Origin: Rhodococcus sp. UNC23MFCrub1.1
GTDB taxonomy: Bacteria; Actinomycetota; Actinomycetes; Mycobacteriales; Mycobacteriaceae
DNA length: 64,000 nt
Direction: 5' to 3'
Assembly (NCBI RefSeq): GCF_000686025.1
Contig: NZ_JMLQ01000003.1
Location: 496,001-560,000 of the forward strand
Part shown: positions 30,836 to 39,202 of the stretch, piece after piece
How positions within the stretch are numbered: position 1 is the first letter of the stretch
Layout of the letters: the number at the start of each line of letters is the position of its first letter
Notes under the pieces: model-generated
Seen by the model: only the letters and a program-made list of their open reading frames with translations
Told to the model about the DNA's origin: nothing
Database searches by the model: none
Translations under genes and position numbers: made by a program

Positions 30836-32280
30836 CGCCCGTAGACCTTGGTCAGCAACAGGCGCGCGACCGCGACGTCGCGCCGCTTGCGCGTCATCGT
30901 CACCAGGCCCAGCGGGGCGGCGAAGCGTTGCTTCGTCACCGACTTCACCCGGGAGAACTCCCGTAACCCATCCGCGCCGTGGATCCGTCCGAAGCCCGAG
31001 TCGCCGACTCCGCCGAACGGCAGCGCGCCCACCGCTGCGAAGCCCAGCACGGAGTTGACCGTCACCACTCCGACCCGGAGCCGGTCCGCCGCCCGCTCGG
31101 CCGCGGCCTTCGACGCGGTGAAGACCGACGCGCCCAGCCCGTACTTCGAGGCGTTGGCCCGCTCGATGCCCTCGTCGAGATCACGGACGCGGTTGACCAC
31201 CACGGTCGGACCGAACGTCTCCTCGGCGACGGCCGAGCTGTCCTCCGGCACGTCGAGCAGCACGATGGGATCGACGTACGGCGCCCGGACGGATTCGAGT
31301 CCGCCGACGACGGCGCGACCACCGCGCGCCAGGGCGTCCTCGACCTGGTCCCGCACGATGTCGACCTGCTTCGGCAACGTCATGCGTCCGTACTGCGCAT
31401 CGTCCGCTTCGCCGACCCGGAGGTCGCGTACACGGGAGGTCAGGATGTCCACGAAACGATCGGCGACCTCCTCGACCACGTAGATGCGCTCCACACCCGC
31501 GCAGGTCTGGCCCGCGTTGCCCATGGCGCCGAACGCGGCGAAGGTCGCCGCGGCCTCGAGGTCGGCGGTGGCGTCGACGATGAGCGCGTCCTTGCCGCCG
31601 CCCTCGACCACGATCGGCGTGAGCGTCTCCGCGCACACCGCCATGACCTTCTTCGCCGTCGCGGTGGACCCGGTGAAGGCGAGCTTGTCCACTCCCGAGC
31701 GGCACAGCGCCTCACCGACCCGACCGTCGCCGGTGACGGTCTGGAGCACCTGGTGCGGCGCCGCCAGCGACGCCCAGGCGTCGGCCAGCCAGGTGCCGGT
31801 GCGGGGAGTGAGCTCGCTGGGCTTGAAGACGACGGCGTTGCCGGCGGCCATCGAGTACGCGAGCGACCCCATCGGTGTGTAGACCGGATAGTTCCACGGG
31901 CCGATCACGCCGACGACGCCCATCGGTTGATACCGCACGGAGGCAGCGTGATTGATGCTCACCAGACCCGGGAAGACGGACCGCTCCCGCAGGACACGTC
32001 GCGCGTTCTTCGCGGCCCACGTGAGATGCTCCACCGCCAGCATGACCTCGAGCAGAGCGTCGTCCTTCGGCTTGCCCGTCTCCTCGCGCACGGTGTCGAC
32101 GAGCGACCCCGACGTCCGGGCGATCCTGGATCGGAACTCGAGCAGCCACCCCTTGCGATCCGTGAAATCGAGAGCGCCCCACCACAGTGCCGCGTCACGC
32201 GCGCGGGCGACGGCCGCGTGCACCTCTCCGTCGGACGGCGTCGGTGCCGCGGTGCGTTCCGGAGAGTGCTGGACCGTCAT
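30832..32280 (-). CDS. NAD(P)-dependent aldehyde dehydrogenase
   Basis: A 482-residue member of the aldehyde dehydrogenase superfamily that oxidises aldehydes to acids. Catalytic Glu226 in VVEGGGKD and nucleophile Cys260 in GNAGQTCAG are present, along with the nucleotide-site segments GPWNYPVYTPMG and FTGSTATAK and the late GALPFGGVGDSGFGR. The C-terminal tail with VTKQRFAAPL is like fatty-aldehyde or coniferyl-aldehyde dehydrogenases. It overlaps the MpaB-like gene by four bases and lies 110 bases after the lipase, so lipid-derived aldehydes are a reasonable guess. Confidence 0.93.
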   Translation of the reverse strand: MTVQHSPERTAAPTPSDGEVHAAVARARDAALWWGALDFTDRKGWLLEFRSRIARTSGSLVDTVREETGKPKDDALLEVMLAVEHLTWAAKNARRVLRERSVFPGLVSINHAASVRYQPMGVVGVIGPWNYPVYTPMGSLAYSMAAGNAVVFKPSELTPRTGTWLADAWASLAAPHQVLQTVTGDGRVGEALCRSGVDKLAFTGSTATAKKVMAVCAETLTPIVVEGGGKDALIVDATADLEAAATFAAFGAMGNAGQTCAGVERIYVVEEVADRFVDILTSRVRDLRVGEADDAQYGRMTLPKQVDIVRDQVEDALARGGRAVVGGLESVRAPYVDPIVLLDVPEDSSAVAEETFGPTVVVNRVRDLDEGIERANASKYGLGASVFTASKAAAERAADRLRVGVVTVNSVLGFAAVGALPFGGVGDSGFGRIHGADGLREFSRVKSVTKQRFAAPLGLVTMTRKRRDVAVARLLLTKVYGR

Positions 32281-32390
32281 GTGTGTACCCCTCAGTCAGC
32301 CGAATGATCCACTGTGATCGGTGACACTATGGCTGATCGCCGTCCGCGACAATGACCGAGCCGACCGTGGTCGGTGACCCGAACCGACCG

Positions 32391-33671
32391 TCAGGCGATG
32401 TCGCACCCGTCGGTGGGTACGTCGGCGAACCGGTCCATCAGGTACGCCGCGGCCCCACCGCCGTAGCCGTCGATGATCTGCGGACCGAAGTGGTTGGGCA
32501 GCACCGCACCCGGCAGGATCGGCGGCAGCGGGTTCGACCGGAACGTCACCGACGCACCCTGGCCGCACCACTCCTCCGCCAACTCCCGCGCCTGCCCGTA
32601 CGGCACCGTGTCGTCGTTGATGCCGCTGGTGATCAACACCGGGGCCGACGGCCGCAGGGTGCCGGTACGCAGCTTCTCGAAGATGGGACCGGCCTCGGGC
32701 ACGGATCTCAGGTTCTCCGACATCGAGCGACCGTCCTTCGTCAGCGTCTCGGTGCGCAGGAACGGATACGTCAGGATCGTGTCGGCGATGCACTGGGTCG
32801 ACAGGTCGTTCAGCACCGTCTTGCCGTGATCGGAGACGCGCTCCTCGACGCGGGCCCGCAACGACGGGTTCCGCTCGAGGACTCCGTTCAGTGCGTACCC
32901 GATGACTCCGCCGATGAGAGTGCCGTCCACCGTGTTCAGCACGTCGAGCAGGTCGGCCGTCGGTGCGCCCGCCCACGTGCCCTTGATGTTCAGTTCCGGT
33001 GCGTAACTCGCCGCCGACTCGGCCGCGGCGGCGGTGGCGCCGCCGCCCTGCGAATAGCCCCAGAGACCGATGGGGGAGTCGGGGTCGCCTGCCAGCGCGT
33101 TCGCCGCTCGCGCGCCGTCGAGCACCGCGTGCGCCTCCTCCGGCCGGTTGACGTAGGTGTGCAACCCCGGCGTGCCGAGACCGATGTAGTCGGTCACGAA
33201 GACGCGCGCGCCCATCGAACCCCAGAGCGTCGACGACACGAGTTCCTGGTTCGCCGAGAGGGACAGCGGGTCCGTCGTGAGGTTCAGCCCGAGCGGGAAC
33301 GCCCGCGACGGCGCGCACTGGTCGCCCTGCCCCACCGTCCCCGGAGCGACCACGACGGTGGGTCTGGGGCCGGCGCCGCGCCAGGGAACGGCCGAGTCGA
33401 TGAACGTTCCGGTCACCGCGACGGGCTCGTCGTTCTCGGTCCGCGAGGTGTACTTGACGCGCTGCGCGGTGGCGGGATAGCGACCGTCCACTCCCGGCGC
33501 AGCGAGAAAGAGCGACATCGGCTCGGTGCGGAGCACCGTGCCCGGCGCACCCGCGACGTCCGTCGGTGGGGAGTAGAAGTCGTCACCGGGGGCTGCGTCG
33601 GCGAGTGCGGGTGCGACACCGACCAACGCCACGAGCACCGCTCCGACGATCAGACTGCGTGACAGTGTCAT
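32391..33671 (-). CDS. Secreted lipase family protein (LIP-type)
   Basis: A 426-residue secreted alpha/beta hydrolase. The start at 33671 gives a clear signal peptide: MTLSRSLIVG, then a hydrophobic stretch ending ALADAAPGDD. The body resembles the Candida-type LIP family found in mycolate actinomycetes, with the nucleophile elbow GYSQGG, and later histidine/aspartate regions around ITSGINDDTVPY. Such enzymes hydrolyse triacylglycerols or carboxylic esters outside the cell. A second, unexported relative lies at 48889-50223. It is transcribed in the same direction as the upstream TetR gene and the P450, with a 92-base gap. Confidence 0.87.
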   Translation of the reverse strand: MTLSRSLIVGAVLVALVGVAPALADAAPGDDFYSPPTDVAGAPGTVLRTEPMSLFLAAPGVDGRYPATAQRVKYTSRTENDEPVAVTGTFIDSAVPWRGAGPRPTVVVAPGTVGQGDQCAPSRAFPLGLNLTTDPLSLSANQELVSSTLWGSMGARVFVTDYIGLGTPGLHTYVNRPEEAHAVLDGARAANALAGDPDSPIGLWGYSQGGGATAAAAESAASYAPELNIKGTWAGAPTADLLDVLNTVDGTLIGGVIGYALNGVLERNPSLRARVEERVSDHGKTVLNDLSTQCIADTILTYPFLRTETLTKDGRSMSENLRSVPEAGPIFEKLRTGTLRPSAPVLITSGINDDTVPYGQARELAEEWCGQGASVTFRSNPLPPILPGAVLPNHFGPQIIDGYGGGAAAYLMDRFADVPTDGCDIA

Positions 33672-33762
33672 CGACTTCCTTCCCGCTGCGCGGACCCCCC
33701 GGCAGGCGCCCTGAAGTAAGACAGTTGCGGCACCAGGTGTCAAGGTCGCGAGGTGAAGCCCG

Positions 33763-34317
33763 TCACTCCGGCGGCACGGTCATCGACGCCGGGAGCCACC
33801 GTAGGAGGAAGGCGCGGAGGTCGTCGTCGTCCGCGATGGACGGATCGTCGAAGAGCACGACGGACAGTCCGAGACGAGTGGTGATGAGGACGATGTCGTC
33901 CAACACCTCCGCGACCCGAGGGTCGAGTGCGGTCAGCGGGGACAGTAGATCTCGCACGACGGGAATGGCGTGCTGGACGACATCGGGATGCAGCACCGGG
34001 TTGATACCGTTCAACCGCAGCAGCGCTCCCATCGCGGGAATGTCGCGCACCGCCCGCCGACCACCGATCACCATCTCCACGACGTAGTCGCGCACGGTCT
34101 CCGGGCCGTCGAGGCGCGACCGGATCTCGGTCATGACCTCGACCGCCAAATGCTCCATCGTGCGGGTCACCAACACCTCGCGCGTGCCGAAGATGGAGTA
34201 CACGGTCTGTCGGGAGACCCCGGCAGCGGCGGACACACCCGCGATGGTGACGCCGTCGAAACCGTGCTCCGCGATCACCTCGAGGGTGGCCTCCATGATC
34301 TTGCCGCTCGATCGCAT
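33763..34317 (-). CDS. TetR-family regulator downstream of P450
   Basis: A 184-residue one-component regulator. The HTH is VTIAGVSAAAGVSRQTVYSIFGTREVL within residues about 8-52; the remainder is a helical ligand-binding domain. I take ATG 34317; a GTG at 34341, one base after the P450 stop, is also in frame and would couple the two genes, and neither has a clear ribosome site. It is read in the same direction as the P450 and follows it directly, so it may sense the P450 substrate or product. A second TetR gene diverges from the P450 at 35833. Confidence 0.87.
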   Translation of the reverse strand: MRSSGKIMEATLEVIAEHGFDGVTIAGVSAAAGVSRQTVYSIFGTREVLVTRTMEHLAVEVMTEIRSRLDGPETVRDYVVEMVIGGRRAVRDIPAMGALLRLNGINPVLHPDVVQHAIPVVRDLLSPLTALDPRVAEVLDDIVLITTRLGLSVVLFDDPSIADDDDLRAFLLRWLPASMTVPPE

Positions 34318-34342
34318 GGGACCAGTGTGCGGGATCCTCACG

Positions 34343-35728
34343 TCAGCTGCGGTCGCGCCGAGCCACCTCGAGCTCGAACCCGGCCGGCATGAGGGTGAGG
34401 CGTTCCTCGATGGCGAGCTCGTAGCCCGGATCGGGAGCGACGTCGAAGGTCTGGAGGATCGTGCCCAGCACCAGCAGCGACTCGTGGAGAGCGAACTGGC
34501 GCCCGATGCAGGCACGCTCGCCCGTGCCGAACGGCTTGTAGGCGTGCGGCGGCCTGGCCCGCACGTTCGCCGACAGGAAGCGGTCCGGGTCGAACACCTC
34601 GGGATCCGGCCCCCAGACGGGATCGCGATGCAGACCGGGGATGAGCACCAGGGCCCAGTCGCCCGCTGCCATGGGACGCCCGCCGACCGTCGTGTCGTGG
34701 CGTGCCTCCCGCGCGTAACCGGGGGCCGTCGGCCACAGGCGCAGTCCCTCGTCGAGAACCCGTCGGACGAAGCGCAACTTCGCCACCTGCTCGAAGGACG
34801 GCGTGTCCGCACCCCACACCTCGTCCACCTCCGCACGCGCCCGAGCCCACATCTCGGGATGCCTCGACAGGTAGTACAGGGCGAACGACAGTGAGCCGGA
34901 GGTCGTCTCGTGTCCGGCGATGAGGAAGGTGACGATCTGATGCCGGATGTTCACCTCGTCCAGCGCGTTGGGATCACCGTCGCGTGCCGCCTGGAGCATG
35001 ATGTCCAGCAGATCGCCGTCGCCGCTCGTCTCGCCGTCGCGGCGGGCCCGCACGATGTCGTCGAGCAGCTCGGCCATGAAGGCCTTGTCGGCATCGTTCC
35101 GCCGTTCGCGACGCCGGAACACCAGGTCGCCGACGACGGGGAGCGGCAGCAGTGCGCGGCGCTGGTTGTGCTGCAGGGTCCGCACCATGGCCCGGACGAA
35201 CGGGTGCGTCTCGGCGCGGGTGAACGAGTCGAAGCTGTAGCTGAACCCGGTACGGCCGATGGTCTCGAGCGTCAACTTGGTCATGTCCGAGGAGACGTCG
35301 ACCCGATCACGGGACGACCAGTGCGACACCAGCTGTCCGGCGACGTCCACCATGATGTCGTGGTAGCTCCGCATGGCCGACTGCGTGAACGCCGGCCGGA
35401 GGAGGTCGTGGGCCTTGCGCCAGTTCGGTTCGTGCGAGTACGCCGTGAACAGTCCGTCCCCGCCGATCGAGCGAAGTCCGGCGACCGCGGGTGCCACGTG
35501 CTTGACGAACCGCGACTCGTCGCTGAGTTCCTCCACGAGATCGGCGCCCGACACGATCACGAACCGGCGCCCCAGGACCACCCGCTCGAAGATGGGGCCC
35601 AGCTGCGCGGCCAGCGCCACCGAGTCCTGCACCGGGGTGCTCGCGTGTACGCCCAGCACGTCGCCCAGCACCGGGAGTCGTCGAGGGGGATGGGGAAGCG
35701 GAGAAGTGGACGAGATCGTGGTGACCAC
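34343..35728 (-). CDS. Cytochrome P450, CYP102-like heme domain without reductase
   Basis: A 461-residue P450. Heme motif FGTGERACIGR carries ligand Cys407; the I-helix has AGHETTSG near residue 273; ExxR is EGLR. The sequence follows the CYP102/P450-BM3 heme domain closely: GLFTAYSHEPNWRKAHDLLRPAFTQ and YHDIMVDVAGQLV, and CIGRQFALHESLLVLG after the Cys. The family usually oxidises fatty acids at sub-terminal carbons and carries a fused FAD/FMN reductase; here the protein stops after the heme domain and the next gene is a TetR regulator, so electrons must come from separate partners. GTG 35728 is preferred (AAAGGG seven bases upstream) over ATG 35776. Confidence 0.92.
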   Translation of the reverse strand: MVTTISSTSPLPHPPRRLPVLGDVLGVHASTPVQDSVALAAQLGPIFERVVLGRRFVIVSGADLVEELSDESRFVKHVAPAVAGLRSIGGDGLFTAYSHEPNWRKAHDLLRPAFTQSAMRSYHDIMVDVAGQLVSHWSSRDRVDVSSDMTKLTLETIGRTGFSYSFDSFTRAETHPFVRAMVRTLQHNQRRALLPLPVVGDLVFRRRERRNDADKAFMAELLDDIVRARRDGETSGDGDLLDIMLQAARDGDPNALDEVNIRHQIVTFLIAGHETTSGSLSFALYYLSRHPEMWARARAEVDEVWGADTPSFEQVAKLRFVRRVLDEGLRLWPTAPGYAREARHDTTVGGRPMAAGDWALVLIPGLHRDPVWGPDPEVFDPDRFLSANVRARPPHAYKPFGTGERACIGRQFALHESLLVLGTILQTFDVAPDPGYELAIEERLTLMPAGFELEVARRDRS

Positions 35729-35832
35729 GGTCGGACCCTTTCGCGTGGGTGGCCGGCGTACTGAACCGGGATACAACAGCGGACGGTACCCCCTACTGAA
35801 CGCGTGTCAAGTATCACGAGGAGTCCCGTAAC

Positions 35833-36423
35833 ATGGCGCAGGTCATGACCACTCCCCGCAAACGCCTGTCACCCGATCAGCGTCGGCACCAGCTGCTCGA
35901 GATCGGGTCACGACTGTTCGCGGAACGGCCTTACGACGAGGTGTGGATCGAGGAGGTCGCCGACCTGGCCGGCGTCTCGCGTGGGCTGATGTATCACTAC
36001 TTTCCGTCCAAGAGGGATTTCTTCGCCGACATCATCCGGCTCGAATCCGCGCGGATGGTCGAGATCACGGCTCCCGACACCACGCTGCCCGTCGAGCACC
36101 AGGTGTCCGCCGGACTGCGCGCCTACATCCGCTACTCCACCGATCACGCTCACGGACTACGGGCCATCAATCGAGGAACGATGTCGGGCGACGTCGGTAT
36201 CCAGGCGATCCTCACGGCCGAGTTCGAGACGCAGCAGCAACGGATCCTGGCGGCTCTGGGACCCGACGACGGCGCGGACGAAGTGACGCGGGTGGCCGTG
36301 GCCGGGTGGGTGTCGTTCGTTCGCGCCGTGTGCGTGGACTGGGTGGACCGGCAGTCGATCTCGGCCGACGAGGTGCATGATCTCTGCATGCGCGCACTGC
36401 ACGGACTGCTGCGCCGTTCCTGA
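35833..36423 (+). CDS. TetR-family regulator divergent from P450
   Basis: A 196-residue TetR protein. The HTH lies in residues about 15-62, with VWIEEVADLAGVSRGLMYHYFPSKRDFF, followed by a helical effector domain. It is divergently transcribed from the CYP102-like P450 with about 104 bases between starts, the usual arrangement for a regulator of the neighbouring enzyme (compare BM3R1 for P450-BM3). It also heads a run with the AraC and VOC genes, the first starting 12 bases downstream. The effector is unknown; fatty acids would be the family guess. Confidence 0.9.
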   Translation: MAQVMTTPRKRLSPDQRRHQLLEIGSRLFAERPYDEVWIEEVADLAGVSRGLMYHYFPSKRDFFADIIRLESARMVEITAPDTTLPVEHQVSAGLRAYIRYSTDHAHGLRAINRGTMSGDVGIQAILTAEFETQQQRILAALGPDDGADEVTRVAVAGWVSFVRAVCVDWVDRQSISADEVHDLCMRALHGLLRRS

Positions 36424-36434
36424 GAGGAGGACGC

Positions 36435-36878
36435 GTGACCGACACCGGTGCGGACTCGCGACACCTCGACGATCTGCGTCGTCTCCGTCGAGTACGGGAT
36501 CGAATGGACCGCGAGTACGCCACGCCACTGAACCTCGAGACCCTGGCGCGCGACGCGCACGTGTCCGCGGGGCACCTGAGCCGGCAGTTCCGCGCCGCGT
36601 ACGGAGAGTCGCCCTACGCGTACCTGATGACGCGGCGCATCGAACGAGCCATGGCGCTGCTCCGGGGGTCGGAGAGGTCGGTGACGGAGATCTGCTTCAC
36701 CGTGGGGTGCTCCTCACTGGGCACCTTCAGTACCCGTTTCTCCGAACTGACCGGACTGTCCCCGTCCGCGTATCGGCAGCAGAACCAGTCCACGGAGGTC
36801 GGCGCGCCGTCGTGTGTCGAGAAGGTGGTCACCCGACCGATCAGGAATCGAGAAGCGGACCGCGTAAGGCGAACCTAG
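36435..36878 (+). CDS. Short AraC-family transcriptional regulator
   Basis: A 147-residue protein consisting almost only of an AraC-type DNA-binding domain. The two HTH units are NLETLARDAHVSAGHLSRQFRAAYGESPYAYL and RSVTEICFTVGCSSLGTFSTRFSELTGLSPSAYR. There is no separate sensor domain, as in SoxS/MarA-size regulators. GTG 36435 has a GAGAGGAGG ribosome site. A VOC protein starts 10 bases after its stop; AraC-VOC pairs of this kind are frequent in Rhodococcus and Streptomyces and often constitute a small resistance or degradation unit. About 30 C-terminal residues lie outside the domain. Confidence 0.9.
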   Translation: MTDTGADSRHLDDLRRLRRVRDRMDREYATPLNLETLARDAHVSAGHLSRQFRAAYGESPYAYLMTRRIERAMALLRGSERSVTEICFTVGCSSLGTFSTRFSELTGLSPSAYRQQNQSTEVGAPSCVEKVVTRPIRNREADRVRRT

Positions 36879-36888
36879 TGTCGTCGCC

Positions 36889-37302
36889 ATGACACTCACC
36901 ATCGCCTCCAGCTTCCTCCCGCAGGACGATCCGGAGGCCGCACTGGCCTTCTACCGCGACCTTCTCGGCTTCGAGGTCCGCCTCGACGTCGGGTACGAGA
37001 ACCTGCGGTGGCTCACCGTCGGCCCGCCCGGGCAGCCGGACACCGCCATCGTTCTGACACCGCCCGCGGTGGACCCCGCCATCACCGAGGACGAGCGCCG
37101 CACCATCACCGAGATGATGGCCAAGGGCACGTACGGCGGCATCCTGCTCGCGAGCGACGACCTCGAGGCGACCTTCGATGCACTCCAGGCCGCGGATGCG
37201 GACATCGTGCAGGAACCGACCGACCAGCCCTACGGGATCCGGGACTGCGCGGTGCGTGATCCCGCGGGCAACCTGATCCGCATCCAGCAGCGTCAGCGGT
37301 AG
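36889..37302 (+). CDS. VOC-family protein (glyoxalase/bleomycin-resistance fold)
   Basis: A 137-residue vicinal-oxygen-chelate protein with two beta-alpha-beta-beta-beta modules. Visible family features are DDPEAALAFYRDLLGFEVRLDV at the N-terminus and GIRDCAVRDPAGNLIRIQQ at the C-terminus, where metal ligands normally lie; the usual C-terminal Glu/His pair is altered (RIQQ), so metal binding is uncertain. It may act as a binding or sequestration protein rather than an enzyme. It follows the AraC gene closely and converges on the FAD monooxygenase, overlapping its end by 10 bases. Confidence 0.87.
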   Translation: MTLTIASSFLPQDDPEAALAFYRDLLGFEVRLDVGYENLRWLTVGPPGQPDTAIVLTPPAVDPAITEDERRTITEMMAKGTYGGILLASDDLEATFDALQAADADIVQEPTDQPYGIRDCAVRDPAGNLIRIQQRQR

Positions 37303-38483
37303 TCGCTCAGATCGAGGTTCGCGTCGTCCGAGCCGCCGAACCTGCCGGCCAGCGCTCGCACCGGCGCCGAACCGGCCAGTCGCACAGCAGAGTTGAAGAC
37401 CGCGAGCCCCACTGCCGTCTTCGGGTGCGCCAGCCTCGGCGTTCCCGGCGGCAGCGACTGCACCGTGTCGACGAAGGGACGCATCCGCGCGTCCCACGCC
37501 GTGAACGCTGCCCGGTGATCATCGGTGCGGGCGAGTTCGGCGGCCAGTACATAGGCACCGGTGATCGCCAGTGTCGTGCCCATCCCACTCACCGGAGTCG
37601 CGCACCAGGCCGCGTCGCCCACCATCGCGACCCGGCCCGACGACCACCGTGGGGCGTGGACCTGAGCGAGACGGTCGACGTACAGCTCCGAGGCGGAATC
37701 GAGCGACTCCAGGATGCGGGGAGTCTCCCATTCGGCGCCGGCGAACGTCGCCCGAAGGGCGGCGACGACCTCCGACTGCCCTGCCCGCTCGAGGCCGGTC
37801 GGCCCCGACAACCAGGACAGGCTGAAGCGCGTGGTGCCCTGGTTGTCCGGGCGCAAGCCGGCCACACGTCCGCCGGTCGCGTTGTACCAGCGCCACCATG
37901 CATCGTCGTCCGAGGTGCGGGGGAGCACCCCGTAGGCGGTGTACAGCCCGAGATCTCGCGTGACGGCCTCGCCGGGAAAGACGATCTCCCGGCTCCCGGA
38001 CCGCACTCCGTCGGCGAACACCACGAGGTCGTAGCGCTCGGGAGCGCCGTGCTCGAACGTCACGTCGACACCGTGGGCGTCCTGATCGCAGCCCACGACC
38101 CGGTCGCCGTAGCGGTACTCGACGTCCGGTCCCGACGCGTCGACGAGGATGCGCGCGAGTTCGCCGCGGAGGATCTCCAGCTCGGCCGTCGCGCCTCCGC
38201 TGTCCGCCGTACCGGCCGGGAACGTCGCGATCGTCGCGCCCCGTCGATCGACGAACCGGGTGCCCTGTTCCGTCGTGGTTGCGGCGAAGAGAGCGTCCTC
38301 CAGACCCATGCGGCGTACGACCTCGCGGCCGGGACCACGAATGTCGATGTTCTGCCCGCCGAGCCGAGGCGACGGAGCGCGCTCGACGACCGTCACGGCA
38401 CGACCCGACCTCGCGAGCCAGTACGCGAGGGTCGGGCCGGCGATGCTGGCCCCGGTGATCAGTACGCGTCGTTCCACAGTCAC
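37293..38483 (-). CDS. FAD-dependent monooxygenase (PHBH/TetX-like)
   Basis: A 396-residue flavoprotein monooxygenase of group A. The dinucleotide fold begins at residue 5 with VLITGASIAGPTLAYWLARSG, the middle motif DLVVFADGVRS is the DG motif, and VAMVGDAAWCATPVSGMGTTLAITGA is the GD motif contacting the flavin. The family hydroxylates aromatic or polyketide-like compounds, and some members inactivate drugs. The start is GTG 38483. An operator-like palindrome sits 99 bases upstream at 38582-38596, where a divergent TetR gene normally would be, but that gene is absent and accessory DNA begins instead. Confidence 0.92.
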   Translation of the reverse strand: MTVERRVLITGASIAGPTLAYWLARSGRAVTVVERAPSPRLGGQNIDIRGPGREVVRRMGLEDALFAATTTEQGTRFVDRRGATIATFPAGTADSGGATAELEILRGELARILVDASGPDVEYRYGDRVVGCDQDAHGVDVTFEHGAPERYDLVVFADGVRSGSREIVFPGEAVTRDLGLYTAYGVLPRTSDDDAWWRWYNATGGRVAGLRPDNQGTTRFSLSWLSGPTGLERAGQSEVVAALRATFAGAEWETPRILESLDSASELYVDRLAQVHAPRWSSGRVAMVGDAAWCATPVSGMGTTLAITGAYVLAAELARTDDHRAAFTAWDARMRPFVDTVQSLPPGTPRLAHPKTAVGLAVFNSAVRLAGSAPVRALAGRFGGSDDANLDLSDYR

Positions 38484-38530
38484 GATCTTCGCCTTCCGTG
38501 CTCACGACCTGTGAGGTACAGGAAGGACCT

Positions 38531-38557
38531 CGTCGACCGACGGTACGTCGGTCGACG
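38531..38557. repeat. Perfect 12-bp inverted repeat
   Basis: CGTCGACCGACG at 38531-38542 is followed by GTA and then its exact complement at 38546-38557. It lies in the upstream region of the FAD monooxygenase, about 50 bases before the start codon. It could be an RNA hairpin in the leader or a second binding site for a regulator. Confidence 0.6.
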
Positions 38558-38581
38558 TGCTCAGGCACGGTGTCCAGGTGA

Positions 38582-38596
38582 TACCAGATACTGGTA
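38582..38596. promoter_or_regulatory. Candidate TetR-type operator
   Basis: TACCAGATACTGGTA is a perfect 6-3-6 dyad embedded in a locally AT-richer stretch, about 100 bases upstream of the FAD monooxygenase. Such GATACCAG-type palindromes are typical TetR operators. No TetR gene is adjacent, so the site may be orphaned or serve a regulator elsewhere. Confidence 0.5.
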
Positions 38597-38769
38597 ACGA
38601 GACGTGTTGATGTGGGACGAGTAGATCGTTGCAGCTCACGGGAATTTTGTTGGTAGAGTTCATGTCGCTGAAGCCGGGATCGTGTGGCCGCGACGACGGG
38701 GTCGTGACGTGGACCGGCATCTCGGCGAGCAGGTCACGGGCGGCTGCGACGGTTAGCCGACCCGCTTTA

Positions 38770-38850
38770 GACCTAGGCCGCTACAACACTCAACGAGGCC
38801 ACTCCGCCCTCGGCGGACAACCACCCGTCAGCCGGGCTCGTCGCGTGACA
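38770..38850 (+). pseudogene. IS481/IS3-like transposase C-terminal remnant
   Basis: The plus-strand reading gives RYNTQRGHSALGGQPPVSR, close to the invariant tail of integrase-core transposases of the IS481/IS3 type, where a tyrosine-asparagine and an RPHSALGG.PP.SR segment end the DDE domain. Only about 25 codons remain, the normal Pro before His is Gly, and no catalytic residues or terminal repeats are seen. It is a scar of a former insertion at the edge of the accessory islet. Confidence 0.55.
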
Positions 38851-39165
38851 ACAACGCGTCGGGTCACTACAACTAGTCGCTCGGGTGACGATGCCGGTTC
38901 ATGGCGTCAAGTCCAAGTGTCGGCGGCTGTCGCGCTTGAGGAAGGCTCTCGGGAGTACGGCTAACTCGCGAACTGCTTCGCTCTGAACTTCACCGTTGCC
39001 GTTGTGCCACTCGATGCCAATGCCGACGTCGAAGCGAATCTTCTAGCGGACCAAGGGGAACTCTCATTTCGAGTAGCAAACCACTTCAATCCGCAACTAA
39101 TGGGTATTGGTAGCGGCCCGGTTTCACAATACCAAATGGCGATCTGCGCAATAATGCTCGTCTGT

Positions 39166-39185
39166 TTGAACTTGTCCTAGTTCAA
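39166..39185 (-). terminator. Weak hairpin beyond the TIR/HIT operon
   Basis: TTGAACT and AGTTCAA form a perfect 7-bp stem with a six-base loop, 18 bases downstream of the HIT gene stop on the minus strand. No U-run follows. It is well placed to end the four-gene operon but weak compared with the other terminators in the window. Confidence 0.4.
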
Positions 39186-39202
39186 CGCCGATAACCGTTG
39201 CG

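Larger units (their letters stand above)
38484..39202. other. Gene-poor junction of accessory DNA
   Basis: About 720 bases between the FAD monooxygenase and the HIT gene. It holds a 12-bp palindromic hairpin (38531-38557), a TetR-type operator (38582-38596), a transposase fragment (38770-38850), several short inverted repeats such as GGTATTG/CAATACC at 39103 and 39127, and the hairpin at 39166-39185. From about 39000 the base composition drops in GC. No intact gene is visible. Confidence 0.6.
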
